Shown here: in pieces, positions 37,502 to 50,824 of the stretch
How the letters are laid out: each line of letters opens with the position of its first letter
Position numbering within the stretch: position 1 is the first letter of the stretch
Origin: Acidimicrobiales bacterium
GTDB taxonomy: Bacteria; Actinomycetota; Acidimicrobiia; Acidimicrobiales; SZUA-35
Direction: 5' to 3'
Length of the DNA stretch: 64,000 bases
Assembly (NCBI GenBank): GCA_024638815.1
Contig: JAHEJM010000001.1
Location: 102,190 to 166,189 of the forward strand
Notes under the pieces: model-generated
What the model was told of the DNA's origin: nothing
What the model saw: the letters and a program-made list of their open reading frames with translations, nothing else
Database searches by the model: none
Made by a program: the position numbers and the translations under genes

Positions 37502-39310
37502 ATGTCCGAGCCGAGCTGGCTGGCCGAAGAACCCCACAATCCCAAGTATCCACTCTGGACCCGCGCCGTGGTAGGCGAGATGGTTGTCGATCCGCCGTCT
37601 CCCCTGGGGTGGACGATGTTCTGGGATCCGTGCATCTCCTATGGCTGGGGTGATGCCCTGACCAGCCGTTTCGGTTTTGACGAGGAGGATCTGGCAGGCG
37701 CTCATCCACCGACGGTTGCCGCCTTCGGCGGGCATCCCTACCTCAATGCGTCGATGATTCGAGTGTTGGGCCATCGAATGGCCAACCTCGGTGTCGATCA
37801 GCTCGAGTCGCTGATCATCCCGGGAGCAACCCCACTGCCTCCCTACCGGCACGAGCCGTGGCACGACCCTGAACCGGTGACGGCCAAGATGCTGAACCAG
37901 TGGTTCCGCTGGGTTCTGGAGAGCGGCAACCAGATCGAACTGGAGCAGGCCTGTCATCGAGTGGACCAGACCCTGGCCGATCGGCCGACGTACGGCGAGC
38001 TGACCGACCTGGAGCTGGTGCACTACTCACTGTCGCTGCAACCGATCGGTCGGATGGCGTTTGCCCAGCACGTCAACCAGACCCTTGCGGCCCGAATCGG
38101 TCCCCGCATCGTGGGTGATGCCTGCGTGCAGATGGGCCAGCCAGCACACACCCTGCGGCTGCTGAGTGGGCTGGGTAGTGTCGACCCGGTCTCGCCCACA
38201 CTGGCCCTGTGGGAGCTGTCCCGGCTGGTCCGGTCGTCGCCGGGGCTGCGCCGTTTCTTCGACCAGGGTCTCGACGGACTGGATCGGGTCCTGCGGCATT
38301 CGAATCAGCCCGAGGCCTACGCCCTGATGGCCGGTGTGAATTCGCTGGTCTCCGCCGTCGGCTTTCGAGGCCCGAACGAGTGGGATCTTGCCTCGCCCAC
38401 CTGGGACGTGGCCCACGACATCGTCTTGGCCCTGATCGGATGTATGCATCACTGTGGTGACGAGCTGGCCCCGAGGCAGCGTCGCCGTCACCTCGAAGCC
38501 GATCGTCAACGTCTGGTGGAGGAGATCGCCAACGCCCTCGACGACGAACGCCGCCCCATCTTTCTCGCCGCAGCCGAGTCGTCGGCTACGTTCATCCGCG
38601 GGCGGGAGCGATCACGAAGCGCGGTCATGCAGGTGTTGCACCGCATTCGGTCGGCGATCCGGGAAGTTGCGGTTCGGGGGGAGCGTCGGGGTGATTTCGC
38701 CCGACGCAATGACATCTGGATGCTGACGGCCGAGGAGCTGGAGTACTACGCCGACGGCGGACTGGCCGACGTGCGCCACCTCACCGCCCTGCGCCAGGCC
38801 GAGTACGAAATGGTACAGCAGCATCCAGTGCAGCTCATCGTGTCCACCGGCAACGATCCCGACTGGACATGGAGCGACGGTCGCGCCGGCCGTCGGGCCG
38901 AGGTCCACGCCATTGACAACGACCGCCGGCTGGAGCCGGGGGACATCATCCTCGGTTCTCCCGGAAGCCCGGGAATGGCCCGTGGTGAGGCCCGGGTTAT
39001 CGAGACCGACGCCGATCTGGCCGAAGTCCGACCCGGCGACATCATCATCCTCGCTCGGCCCTCGCTGGTGGCCACACCGCTGTTCGTGGCCGCCGGCGCC
39101 GTGGTGACCGACGTCGGCGGCACCTTCACCCATGCCGTGGTGGTGGCCCGGGAACTCGGGACCCCCATGGTGGCCGGGGCTCATGGAGCCAGCGAGCGTA
39201 TTCCCTCCGGCGCCATCGTCAATGTTGACGGCCTGACCGGTGTGGTCTCGGTCGAGTCCCCGAGCCCGTTAGCCGACGAGGTGGGGTTGACTCACCCAAG
39301 CGTGGCTTAG
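37502..39310 (+). CDS. PEP-utilising enzyme swivel-domain protein without ATP-binding half
   Basis: 602 residues. The C-terminal domain (about 500-600) is the phosphohistidine swivel domain of PEP synthase or pyruvate phosphate dikinase, with GDIIILARPS, the His in TDVGGTFTHAVVVARELGTP and IVNVDGLTGVV. The 500 residues before it are helical and resemble the region before the swivel domain of rifampicin phosphotransferase-like proteins, but no ATP-grasp half is seen. It may need a partner or have a non-catalytic role. ATG 37502 is preceded by GAGGAG. The last 42 bases overlap the metallophosphoesterase gene on the other strand. Confidence 0.85.
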   Translation: MSEPSWLAEEPHNPKYPLWTRAVVGEMVVDPPSPLGWTMFWDPCISYGWGDALTSRFGFDEEDLAGAHPPTVAAFGGHPYLNASMIRVLGHRMANLGVDQLESLIIPGATPLPPYRHEPWHDPEPVTAKMLNQWFRWVLESGNQIELEQACHRVDQTLADRPTYGELTDLELVHYSLSLQPIGRMAFAQHVNQTLAARIGPRIVGDACVQMGQPAHTLRLLSGLGSVDPVSPTLALWELSRLVRSSPGLRRFFDQGLDGLDRVLRHSNQPEAYALMAGVNSLVSAVGFRGPNEWDLASPTWDVAHDIVLALIGCMHHCGDELAPRQRRRHLEADRQRLVEEIANALDDERRPIFLAAAESSATFIRGRERSRSAVMQVLHRIRSAIREVAVRGERRGDFARRNDIWMLTAEELEYYADGGLADVRHLTALRQAEYEMVQQHPVQLIVSTGNDPDWTWSDGRAGRRAEVHAIDNDRRLEPGDIILGSPGSPGMARGEARVIETDADLAEVRPGDIIILARPSLVATPLFVAAGAVVTDVGGTFTHAVVVARELGTPMVAGAHGASERIPSGAIVNVDGLTGVVSVESPSPLADEVGLTHPSVA

Positions 39311-40435
39311 GCAGCGATCATCGAGCCGGCCCGGCGACCACTGGGCCCAGATGCCGGCGACGGCCCGACGGGAGTATTCGGTCCACTCCAGGGCGTCGGG
39401 GGCCGAGACCCGCCGAACCGTTTGCACGATGCCGCCTTCGAAAACCTTGTAGCCGGCCCACACGCCGGGCCAGTCCTTTGTCGATGCCACCTCGGTGACT
39501 CGGACCGACCCATGATGACGGGCCCGGTTTCGATGGGTGTGGCCCGAAGTCACCAGCACCGGGTTCACCAGTCGGTCGAGCCGGTCGAGGAAGTCCGTCG
39601 ACTCCGGAGCGGCGATCCCGGGCGGCCAGTGGCGCGGAATCCGGCCGGGCTGGAGCTGCTGGTGGATGGCCAGGAACATCGGCCGATCGGAGTCGGTCGC
39701 CGCCTCGAGTACGTCGGAGGCGATTCGGGCCGTCGACCCGGTGCCCTTGCCCGGTTTGGCGGTGTCGGCGGCCACCACCCGCACCCCCGGCAGATCGACG
39801 GTGTCGACCGATCGGGTGAAGGCCAGCCGTCGCCGGCCGACCGACGGCGGTATGACCCGACCACACGCGTCGGGATTGCGGTTGCCGTCCAGGTCGTGGT
39901 TGCCGGGAATCAGGAGCATCGGCAGTCCGGGGAACTCGTCGACGAGATCGCCCAGTTCTCGGAAGCTCTCCTCGGTTTCGTGGTGCACGGTGTCGCCCTT
40001 GATCACCAGCAGATCGGCGCCCCATGCCACCGCATCGGCGATGGCGCCATGGGCACACCGTCGGGGATGGGGAAGCGTGTGATCGCCACGCTCGGTCATG
40101 GTCTTGAGCAGACCCCATCGGGTCGCTCCGAGATGAAGATCGCTGATGGTGGCGATGCGGGCCAGTTCCTGGCCCGGTGGGCGAGTCAGTGTGGTCACAC
40201 GATGGGTGCTGACACCGGTGCGACGTCGAACTTCGATGGTGGAGGTACCCGGTGGCAGATTGTCGACAACGATCGAGCCGGGGCCACCGTCATGATGGAT
40301 CTCGATGGTGGACAACGACGGGGTTCGGGCCGTGATCGTCACCGGCCCGGGCGGTAGCCGTCCCCATGTCACCTGGGCCGACGAATCGTCGACTGCCCAG
40401 ACGGTGATCGGCGAATGGCGAGTGGCGAAGATCAT
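39269..40435 (-). CDS. metallophosphoesterase with fibronectin-like N-terminus
   Basis: 388 residues. It has an N-terminal beta domain (about 1-90), then calcineurin-like motifs TISDLHLG, VIKGDTVHH, IPGNHDLDG and TSGHTHRNR with the expected metal ligands. No signal peptide is visible. The substrate is unknown. ATG 40435 is chosen; TTG 40456 would add seven residues and overlap the pepN stop. It is downstream of pepN on the same strand, likely cotranscribed. Its stop lies 42 bases inside the convergent gene. Confidence 0.88.
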   Translation of the reverse strand: MIFATRHSPITVWAVDDSSAQVTWGRLPPGPVTITARTPSLSTIEIHHDGGPGSIVVDNLPPGTSTIEVRRRTGVSTHRVTTLTRPPGQELARIATISDLHLGATRWGLLKTMTERGDHTLPHPRRCAHGAIADAVAWGADLLVIKGDTVHHETEESFRELGDLVDEFPGLPMLLIPGNHDLDGNRNPDACGRVIPPSVGRRRLAFTRSVDTVDLPGVRVVAADTAKPGKGTGSTARIASDVLEAATDSDRPMFLAIHQQLQPGRIPRHWPPGIAAPESTDFLDRLDRLVNPVLVTSGHTHRNRARHHGSVRVTEVASTKDWPGVWAGYKVFEGGIVQTVRRVSAPDALEWTEYSRRAVAGIWAQWSPGRLDDRCLSHAWVSQPHLVG

Positions 40436-40452
40436 GGTGGGGAATGATGGGC

Positions 40453-43065
40453 TCAACCAAGGAGGAACCGGCTGAGCAACTCCGATTCCCGTTGCCGGAG
40501 TGACACCTCCACTCGCTGCCGCTCCAGAATTTGTTGCAGCGTGCGTTGACCCGACGGCACGGAGTGCTGGGAGAAGAAGCCGGCCACGGCCTCTCTATCG
40601 GCTTCGGTGTCGAGGGCATTAATCCCCTCCAGCATGCGCACGATCAGGCTCGAGGCGAATGTGTCGACCAGGCGGTCCCAATGTTGGGTGATGAACTGCC
40701 AGGTTCGGTGGCCACAGTGCTCGTTGAGCAACGCACGCCGGAGTAGGAACGGTGCGTTTTGGGTCCGGACCGAGCCGTCGAGGATGAGACCGTAGACCTG
40801 CTCCACCAGGGCGGGGTCGGGGAAGTCGGTGAGAGCGCCAAGATAACGAAGCTCGGACTGGGGGGTGGTGGCCGCCTTCCATGCTCGGATGAAGTCGTCG
40901 AAATCGGCCTCGTCACCGCCGGCGGCAACGACATCGATGGCCGCCGCCAGCAGCGAGGAGTCCACGAGTTCCGGATTCCGTAGTCCGGTGGCCGATGCCC
41001 GTTTGGCCTCGTCCTGGATGTCGGGATCGTTGGCGACGACGCCGAGGCCTCGAACCAGGTCGGCTCGGAGCTGGCGCCGCCGATCATCGTCATCGGGGCC
41101 GGGGCTGAGGCCGAGACCGGCCAGCGCCGGGGCCAGGGCGTCGTGGGTGATCTCCTCCAGCCGCTCCCGGGCCTCACCGTCAACCAGTCGTCGCAGACGG
41201 GAATAGCCGCCGATGAGTCGCTGCCAGACCGATCGATCGGATTCGCCGGTCATGGCCTCGAGCAGCGTCAGAAACGAGGGAGTGGTTGTCTGACCGGCGA
41301 GGACGGCCGACCACGTATCGTCGATGAGAGCGTACCGCTCCACCGGGTTGAGGTGATCGACGGCGACTGCGGCCAGTGCCTCTCGATGAGCGTCGGGGTA
41401 GAGGACTCGATAGAAGCCTGAGCCGGACGAGTTGACCACCAACGGGTGGGCCGGATCAATCCCCTCGATGGTGGCGGGGTCGGTGTCGAGGAGCAGTCGT
41501 TCCACGCTCGGCCCGGCCGGCTCGCCGGACGATCGGTCGCCACCGTGCTCTGGATCGGTTGCGATCCGCCGGTAGGACACGGGGACCATCCAGTACTGGT
41601 TGTCGGACCGGTCGGCGCCCTGGAACCTCATCCGATGCTGGGTCAGCTCGACCCTCGCCCCACCGGTGGTGGGCGAACCGTCGGCCGGGTCGGTCACGAC
41701 CACCTGGGGATAGCCGCCCTGGAAGATCCAACTCTCCATTATCTGGCGAACCGGTTCGCCGGTCTCGGCTTCGACGGCATCCCAGAGGTCGGCCGTGTCG
41801 GCGTTCGCGAACTGGTGCTCGACCATGTAGCGCCGTATGCCGTCTCGGAACCGATCCTCACCCAGGTACTGCTCCAGCATGCGTACGACGGCCGCTCCCT
41901 TCTCGTAGGTCAGGACATCGAACATGCCCTCGGCATCGACCGGGCTGATCACCTCATATTCGATGGGGCGGGTCGAGGCCAGGGAGTCGGTGGCGAAGGC
42001 CTCGGAACGGGACAGTCCGAAATCGGTCCATCGGTCCCATCCCGGTCGGAAGGCGTCGGTACAGCGCATTTCCATGAAGGTGGCGAAAGCCTCGTTCAGC
42101 CAAAGGCCGTTCCACCAGCTCATGGTCACCAGGTCACCGAACCACATGTGAGCGATTTCGTGGTTGATGACGTCGGCCGCCCGTTGTAGCTCGGGCTGCG
42201 TGGCCTGATCGGGGTCGATAAGCAGCAAGGCCTCGCGGAACGTCACACAGCCCAGATTCTCCATGGCCCCGAAGGCGAAGTCGGGGATGGCCACCAGATC
42301 GAGCTTGTCGCCGGGGTACGGGAGCCCGAAGTAGTCGGTGAAGTAGGTCAGGGCGAACGCGCCGGCCTCCAGGGCGAAATCGGTGAGTGCCCCCTTGCCG
42401 GGGACGTGCACGACCCGAAGCGGGACACCGCCCACATCGATGGGCTCGGTCGTTTCGATCGGACCGGCCACGAAGGCGACCAGATAGGTGCTCATCACGA
42501 TGGTGGGGGCGAAGCGCACGGCAACCCGGCCGTCATCGAGCGAAGTTCGGGAAACCTCCGGGGCATTCGACACCGCCTGGTGATCGCCGTCGATGATCAA
42601 CTCGATCTCGAAGCTGGCCTTGATCGCCGGTTCGTCCCAGCAGGGGAAACACTTCCGGGCGTGTGTCGCCTCGAACTGGGTGGTGATCAGTTTGGCCGGC
42701 TCCCCGTCGGCATGGCTGAAGTGGCTGACATAGGGTCCGACGAGCTGCTCGTTGCATCGCCCGTGGAATTCGATGGCGAGTATGAGTGGACCGGGCTGGA
42801 ACCGCCGCTCGGACCGGAGGGTGAGACGCTCCCGCTCTTCGTCCAACTCGACGTCGCAGGTGGTGGTGTCACCGTCCTGGCTCGCCGTGGCCGCCGTGAT
42901 GGTCAGATCCTCACTGTTGAGCGTGAATTCACTGGTCGCGTTGCCGGCCTCTGCGTCGATGACGACCCGACCGGAGAACGTCTCGGATTCGTGATCGAGT
43001 TCGAGACGGATCGTGTACGCGGACGGACGGACGGTCGTGGGTAGCCGGTACTGATCGCTGGACAC
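40453..43065 (-). CDS. pepN: aminopeptidase N, M1 family
   Basis: 870-residue cytosolic aminopeptidase. Visible are the exopeptidase motif GAMENLG, the zinc motif HEIAHMWFGDLVTMSWWNGLWLNEAFA (HExxH-x18-E, residues about 295-325) and a large C-terminal helical ERAP1-like domain. The length is typical for the actinobacterial enzyme. GTG 43065 lies 7 bases after TACGAT, so the mRNA is probably leaderless. Confidence 0.96.
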   Translation of the reverse strand: MSSDQYRLPTTVRPSAYTIRLELDHESETFSGRVVIDAEAGNATSEFTLNSEDLTITAATASQDGDTTTCDVELDEERERLTLRSERRFQPGPLILAIEFHGRCNEQLVGPYVSHFSHADGEPAKLITTQFEATHARKCFPCWDEPAIKASFEIELIIDGDHQAVSNAPEVSRTSLDDGRVAVRFAPTIVMSTYLVAFVAGPIETTEPIDVGGVPLRVVHVPGKGALTDFALEAGAFALTYFTDYFGLPYPGDKLDLVAIPDFAFGAMENLGCVTFREALLLIDPDQATQPELQRAADVINHEIAHMWFGDLVTMSWWNGLWLNEAFATFMEMRCTDAFRPGWDRWTDFGLSRSEAFATDSLASTRPIEYEVISPVDAEGMFDVLTYEKGAAVVRMLEQYLGEDRFRDGIRRYMVEHQFANADTADLWDAVEAETGEPVRQIMESWIFQGGYPQVVVTDPADGSPTTGGARVELTQHRMRFQGADRSDNQYWMVPVSYRRIATDPEHGGDRSSGEPAGPSVERLLLDTDPATIEGIDPAHPLVVNSSGSGFYRVLYPDAHREALAAVAVDHLNPVERYALIDDTWSAVLAGQTTTPSFLTLLEAMTGESDRSVWQRLIGGYSRLRRLVDGEARERLEEITHDALAPALAGLGLSPGPDDDDRRRQLRADLVRGLGVVANDPDIQDEAKRASATGLRNPELVDSSLLAAAIDVVAAGGDEADFDDFIRAWKAATTPQSELRYLGALTDFPDPALVEQVYGLILDGSVRTQNAPFLLRRALLNEHCGHRTWQFITQHWDRLVDTFASSLIVRMLEGINALDTEADREAVAGFFSQHSVPSGQRTLQQILERQRVEVSLRQRESELLSRFLLG

Positions 43066-43072
43066 CTGCCCG

Positions 43073-43078
43073 ATCGTA
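43073..43078 (-). promoter_or_regulatory. -10 box (TACGAT) of pepN, leaderless type
   Basis: TACGAT on the minus strand, 7 bases, then GTG at 43065. Confidence 0.6.
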
Positions 43079-43162
43079 TCCGTTGGGCCGGCTCTTGGGT
43101 GTCCAGGTCCTGGTGCCAGGAGGAACGGTCAGATTCCGGCCGTCGGGCGCGCTTGTGTGGGC

Positions 43163-44026
43163 ATGACCCTCGGCCGTCCCCTTCGTTCCTCCATCTGTCC
43201 CCGGCTCCGTCCGTCCGCAGTGATCCGACTCACCGACCGATTCGCCTCCCCACGAGAGGCCGTGATCGGCTGGAACCCCGGCACCGCCGGCTTCGAGGCC
43301 GCAGTTGCCGTGTTCGACAGGGCTCCGAACGCCGCTTCCGGCCTCGGCGCCGGTGCCGGCCAGCATGATGGTTGGATTCTGGGATCACCGACGCCGTCAG
43401 TGGCGCCGACGGTGGTGATCGTGGGTCGCGAACCGAGCGGCGACGGTGCCTCGGTACCCGTCGGGCACGGCACTGTCGGCCCTGAGGTCGCAGCGGGGCC
43501 GCGAACCCTGTGCCTGACCGTCGACTCGCTTCTCGACGCCTTGCGGTTCGAGGGATTCCGATTCGATGTCGCCGCCACCGAACGGATGTCGAAGTTGGCC
43601 GACCAGGCGGAACACTGTAACGGGCCGACGGTGCTGCGTGGACGGACGTGGATTGCCGCCGGCAGCCCATGGATTCGCCTTGGTTTCGAACATCCCTTCC
43701 TGCCTGGAAGTCACACCATCTTCAAGCGGCGGTCCTGTGGCCGGCTCGACCTGCTGGGACCGGCGAGGCGCATCATCGAGTTGTGCTGGACCCAACGGTG
43801 GACCCCGGTCGAGCGGGACCTGGCCTTGACCCTGGCCCTCGATGTCCTGGCCGACGCCCGAGGCGAGTTCTGTTTCTCGGCAACCGACGTCGCTCACTGG
43901 TGTCTCTCCGGTCGTGCCATACCGGACCGGGTCGGTGCGTCCCCGAGATCCCGTTCGTCATCGGAGTCGAGCCAGCTTCGCCTTGCTCTCGAGCCAGGCC
44001 GAAGGCCTGCAGATAGGAGCGAATAG
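43163..44026 (+). CDS. hypothetical protein
   Basis: 287 residues from ATG 43163 (GTG 43157 also possible). The protein looks globular: helices around RTLCLTVDSLLDALRFEG, a strand region PTVLRGRTWIAAG and a helical end RRIIELCWTQRW. I recognise no family, no membrane segment and no catalytic motif. The last 25 residues are Ser/Arg-rich. It is divergent from pepN with about 100 bases between. No Shine-Dalgarno site or -10 box was found at the start, which lowers confidence in the exact start. Confidence 0.55.
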   Translation: MTLGRPLRSSICPRLRPSAVIRLTDRFASPREAVIGWNPGTAGFEAAVAVFDRAPNAASGLGAGAGQHDGWILGSPTPSVAPTVVIVGREPSGDGASVPVGHGTVGPEVAAGPRTLCLTVDSLLDALRFEGFRFDVAATERMSKLADQAEHCNGPTVLRGRTWIAAGSPWIRLGFEHPFLPGSHTIFKRRSCGRLDLLGPARRIIELCWTQRWTPVERDLALTLALDVLADARGEFCFSATDVAHWCLSGRAIPDRVGASPRSRSSSESSQLRLALEPGRRPADRSE

Positions 44027-44139
44027 AACCAGTAATAGCTTTGGCCAATTAACGTCAAGAAGGTTGCTCTATTGTTGTAATATCAACGTAAGGCATATGC
44101 CTATTTGAGCGGATCCCATTCACTACAATACTTCACGTC
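44027..44139. other. AT-rich segment
   Basis: This stretch is visibly richer in A and T than its surroundings (runs such as TAATAGCTTTGGCCAATTAA and TTGTTGTAATATCAA). It holds a TACAAT box at 44124-44129, 10 bases before the next ATG. It may be a promoter region or the scar of foreign DNA; it lies next to the insertion hot spot. Confidence 0.5.
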
Positions 44140-44358
44140 ATGAGTTCACGATCCAAGTCCGCCGAGCAGCGAGAGCGAGCCGATGGGTCGACTGGCCAGG
44201 CCCCGGTTCTCGATCTGAAGGCTATGGACGACGGGATCGCGTTGCTCAGTCGGTACTGGCAACAGCTGGCCGACATGGAATCGACCTTGGAGACCACGGA
44301 GTTCAAATCCCGCACCTCCCGCAGAACACCCTCGACGGTCGACGATTCGCTCGACTAG
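44140..44358 (+). CDS. small hypothetical protein
   Basis: 72 residues, highly charged, with a central stretch LDLKAMDDGIALLSRYWQ that could form an amphipathic helix. No family recognised. Its stop TAG is part of the CTAG that borders the MITE-like element, so the element sits directly on its 3' end. TACAAT 10 bases upstream is a plausible -10. Confidence 0.5.
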   Translation: MSSRSKSAEQRERADGSTGQAPVLDLKAMDDGIALLSRYWQQLADMESTLETTEFKSRTSRRTPSTVDDSLD

Positions 44359-44538
44359 TACCGCGTCAGGCAACCTTTGCGACGTTCCGGCTTCCAGGAC
44401 CGCCGCTGGACGGCGTCCTCGTCGCCCCTCTCACGCTCACGATGTGAGGGCCTTGCAAGCAAGGGGGCTCCTGCGTCCTTGCCAGCGACACTCCTGACTC
44501 GCCGTCGACACCCCGAACGTTGCCTGACGCGGCACTAG
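44355..44538. mobile_element. MITE-like element with 20-bp terminal inverted repeats
   Basis: Left end CTAGTACCGCGTCAGGCAAC (44355-44374) and right end GTTGCCTGACGCGGCACTAG (44519-44538) are inverted repeats with one mismatch. The 184-bp element is bounded by CTAG on both sides (possible 4-bp target duplication). It has no open frame of note. Size and ends fit a non-autonomous element of an IS that targets CTAG (YTAR-type, as in some IS5 relatives). The parent element is not in the window. Confidence 0.75.
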
Positions 44539-44550
44539 CCCCGATTTTCG

Positions 44551-45926
44551 TTAGCCGGTGAGGGCTGGGGGTGGGTTGGTCACGCAGCGTGGTTGGAATG
44601 CTTGTTGGATTCGTTCGAGGGCTCGGAGGATGGTTCGGGTCCAAGACCAGTCACAGTCGAGGTGCAGGACCCGGGCTTTGGCGCTGAGCTGTCCGGCGAC
44701 GTGCAGGATCCGGTAGCGGATCGTCTTGGGTGTGGCCCGGCCCATGGATGGGGGCAAGGCGATCGCTCGGGTCCAGGCCAACAAGTCGGTGGCGCACATG
44801 GCAGCGAGCAGCCAGGCCTCGTTGGCGACCACATCGGCAAACGGGAGGTTGGTGGCCCCGGTGGCTTTGAGATCCCGGATGGTCTGCTCGGCGGTTCCTC
44901 GCTGACGGTGACGCCGTTCCAGGCCGGCTGTGCGACCGGTGCTGTTGGTGATGAACACCTGGTGGCGCCACCCGGTGGTGTCGTCAAAGACCGACAGCTG
45001 GGCGCCCGGGTGGGGGCGTTCTCGCCGGGCGATCATCCGCACCCCAGCCGGCAACTGATCTGCGATGAGGTGGGTGAGTTCGGTCACCTCGGCACCCGAG
45101 CGTGGTTCACCGTCGCTGTTGCGGGCTGGGGTCCAGTGCTCTTCTTGCACCAGCTCGAGAGCGTGGCGGACGGTTTGGGTGACGGGGTGGCCGATACTGA
45201 ACTGCAGGTTCCGGGCCTGGCAGTCCTCGATCAGCCACGTGGAACACCCGGCGGTGTCGGTTCGGATCACGATCGTGGTGTCGCCCGGTGCCCGGTCGGC
45301 GAAACGGTGCCCGACCTGCCCAACGCTCGGGCAGACTGCGGATCACGTGGTCGAGGAGTTCGACATGATCGGCTGCGGTGTTCGACATGATCGGCTGCGG
45401 TGTTCGACCCGGCGTTACCTGGCCGTACGATCCCGCCGAGGACCTCACCACTCTCGGCGACCACTGCGACGAGTGGGTGGTGGCCCCACGTGCCTTTCCA
45501 GGTCCCAGCCGAGTCTTGTTTACCGTCGCTGCCAGTGATGATCGTGGCGTCGATATCGACGATCAACGTCGAGCTGGTCGGCCCGGCACCGTGGGCCCAC
45601 GCCACGGCCCGGGCCCGAGCGCGGGCCTGTCGGATCCCGGCCAGCTCAGCCGAGCTGATCCGGTTGAACCAGTCCCAACGGGTCGTGTTCGACGCTGCCT
45701 CGGCGAACAGCCCGCTACGGGAGAGTCCGGTCACATCCGACAGACACGACGCCCCGTCGGCCAGGCCGATCACGACCTGGGCATAGCCGTCACCAGGGTC
45801 CAGACGCCGCCGCGACCACGACCCGAACACCGTGCGGAGCCCTACGGTCAGGCCGGTCGCCTCGGCCATGTGATCCAGCACGACCAGCCCGGCACGCGAG
45901 ACCAGACCCTCCCCTTCTGCGGTCAC
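44551..45926 (-). pseudogene. IS1380-family transposase, frameshifted
   Basis: The N-terminal frame (45926 to about 45400) has the DDE-type LIVDIDATIITGSDGKQ and GNAGSNTAADHV motif of IS1380 transposases. A 22-base tandem duplication (45361-45382 and 45383-45404) then shifts the frame. A second shift of one base at about 45310-45330 leads into the C-terminal frame (from 45270), with RTDTAGCSTWL, GTAEQTIRDLKATG and FADVVANEAWLLAAM. The stop lies inside the left terminal repeat. Two lesions make a programmed frameshift unlikely. Confidence 0.85.
45361..45404. repeat. 22-bp tandem duplication inside the transposase
   Basis: Two perfect adjacent copies of a 22-base unit beginning CGACATGATCGGCTGCGGTG. 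Because 22 is not a multiple of three, it breaks the transposase frame. Confidence 0.95.
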
Positions 45927-46069
45927 TTTCGTGGCCGGATCAGACTGCTAGCATCAACCATGACAAGCCCTTCGCTTCTCGAAAATCAGACTGGCTTCGA
46001 ACACCACTGATCTTCGCAGAACGAAGGGCTTTTCGCGAACCGACCCTCAAGCCCTACCGAAAATTCGGG

Positions 46070-46172
46070 CTAGTATCGCTTGGTGGCGTGGGTGTCCATG
46101 ATCACGTCAAGTTTGGGCGACGTTTGGCCGGCGGCCGAACTAGGGTCGGCGAGCACCGTCTCGCCGTACTAG
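46070..46172 (-). repeat. diverged CTAG-bounded repeat unit (third copy of the 55181 family)
   Basis: 103 bases from CTAG to CTAG. Read on the minus strand it encodes YGETVL.., then AAGQTSPKLDVI.., then THATKRY and a TAG stop inside the CTAG. The tandem units at 55181-55413 encode the same pattern. The IS1380 element is inserted at its CTAG border. Confidence 0.7.
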
Positions 46173-46259
46173 GGTGTCGACAGGCCGGTTCCCGGGTTCG
46201 GTCGCGCTACGATCGTCCTGACGTGTTGGTCGGATCGGCCGGCATCCCCAGGGTGCATT

Positions 46260-50776
<4,517 letters not shown>

Positions 50777-50824
50777 CCGCCAGGGCAACGAGCGCGCCGG
50801 ATTGCAGGCCAGGTCCGGGCCAAG

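Larger units (their letters stand above)
44539..46069 (-). mobile_element. IS1380-family insertion sequence, inactive
   Basis: 1531 bp. The ends CCCCGATTTTCGTTAG (44539-44554) and CTACCGAAAATTCGGG (46054-46069) are imperfect inverted repeats, 13 of 16 matching. CTAG flanks both sides (44535-44538 and 46070-46073), consistent with a 4-bp target duplication. The right part also has a 10-bp inverted repeat (45965-45974 with 46022-46031) upstream of the transposase, which may block read-through transcription. The single transposase is frameshifted. Confidence 0.85.

Noticed and set aside
45361..45404. Programmed frameshift in the transposase
   Set aside because: There is no slippery heptamer, and a 22-base duplication plus a second shift is better explained as decay.
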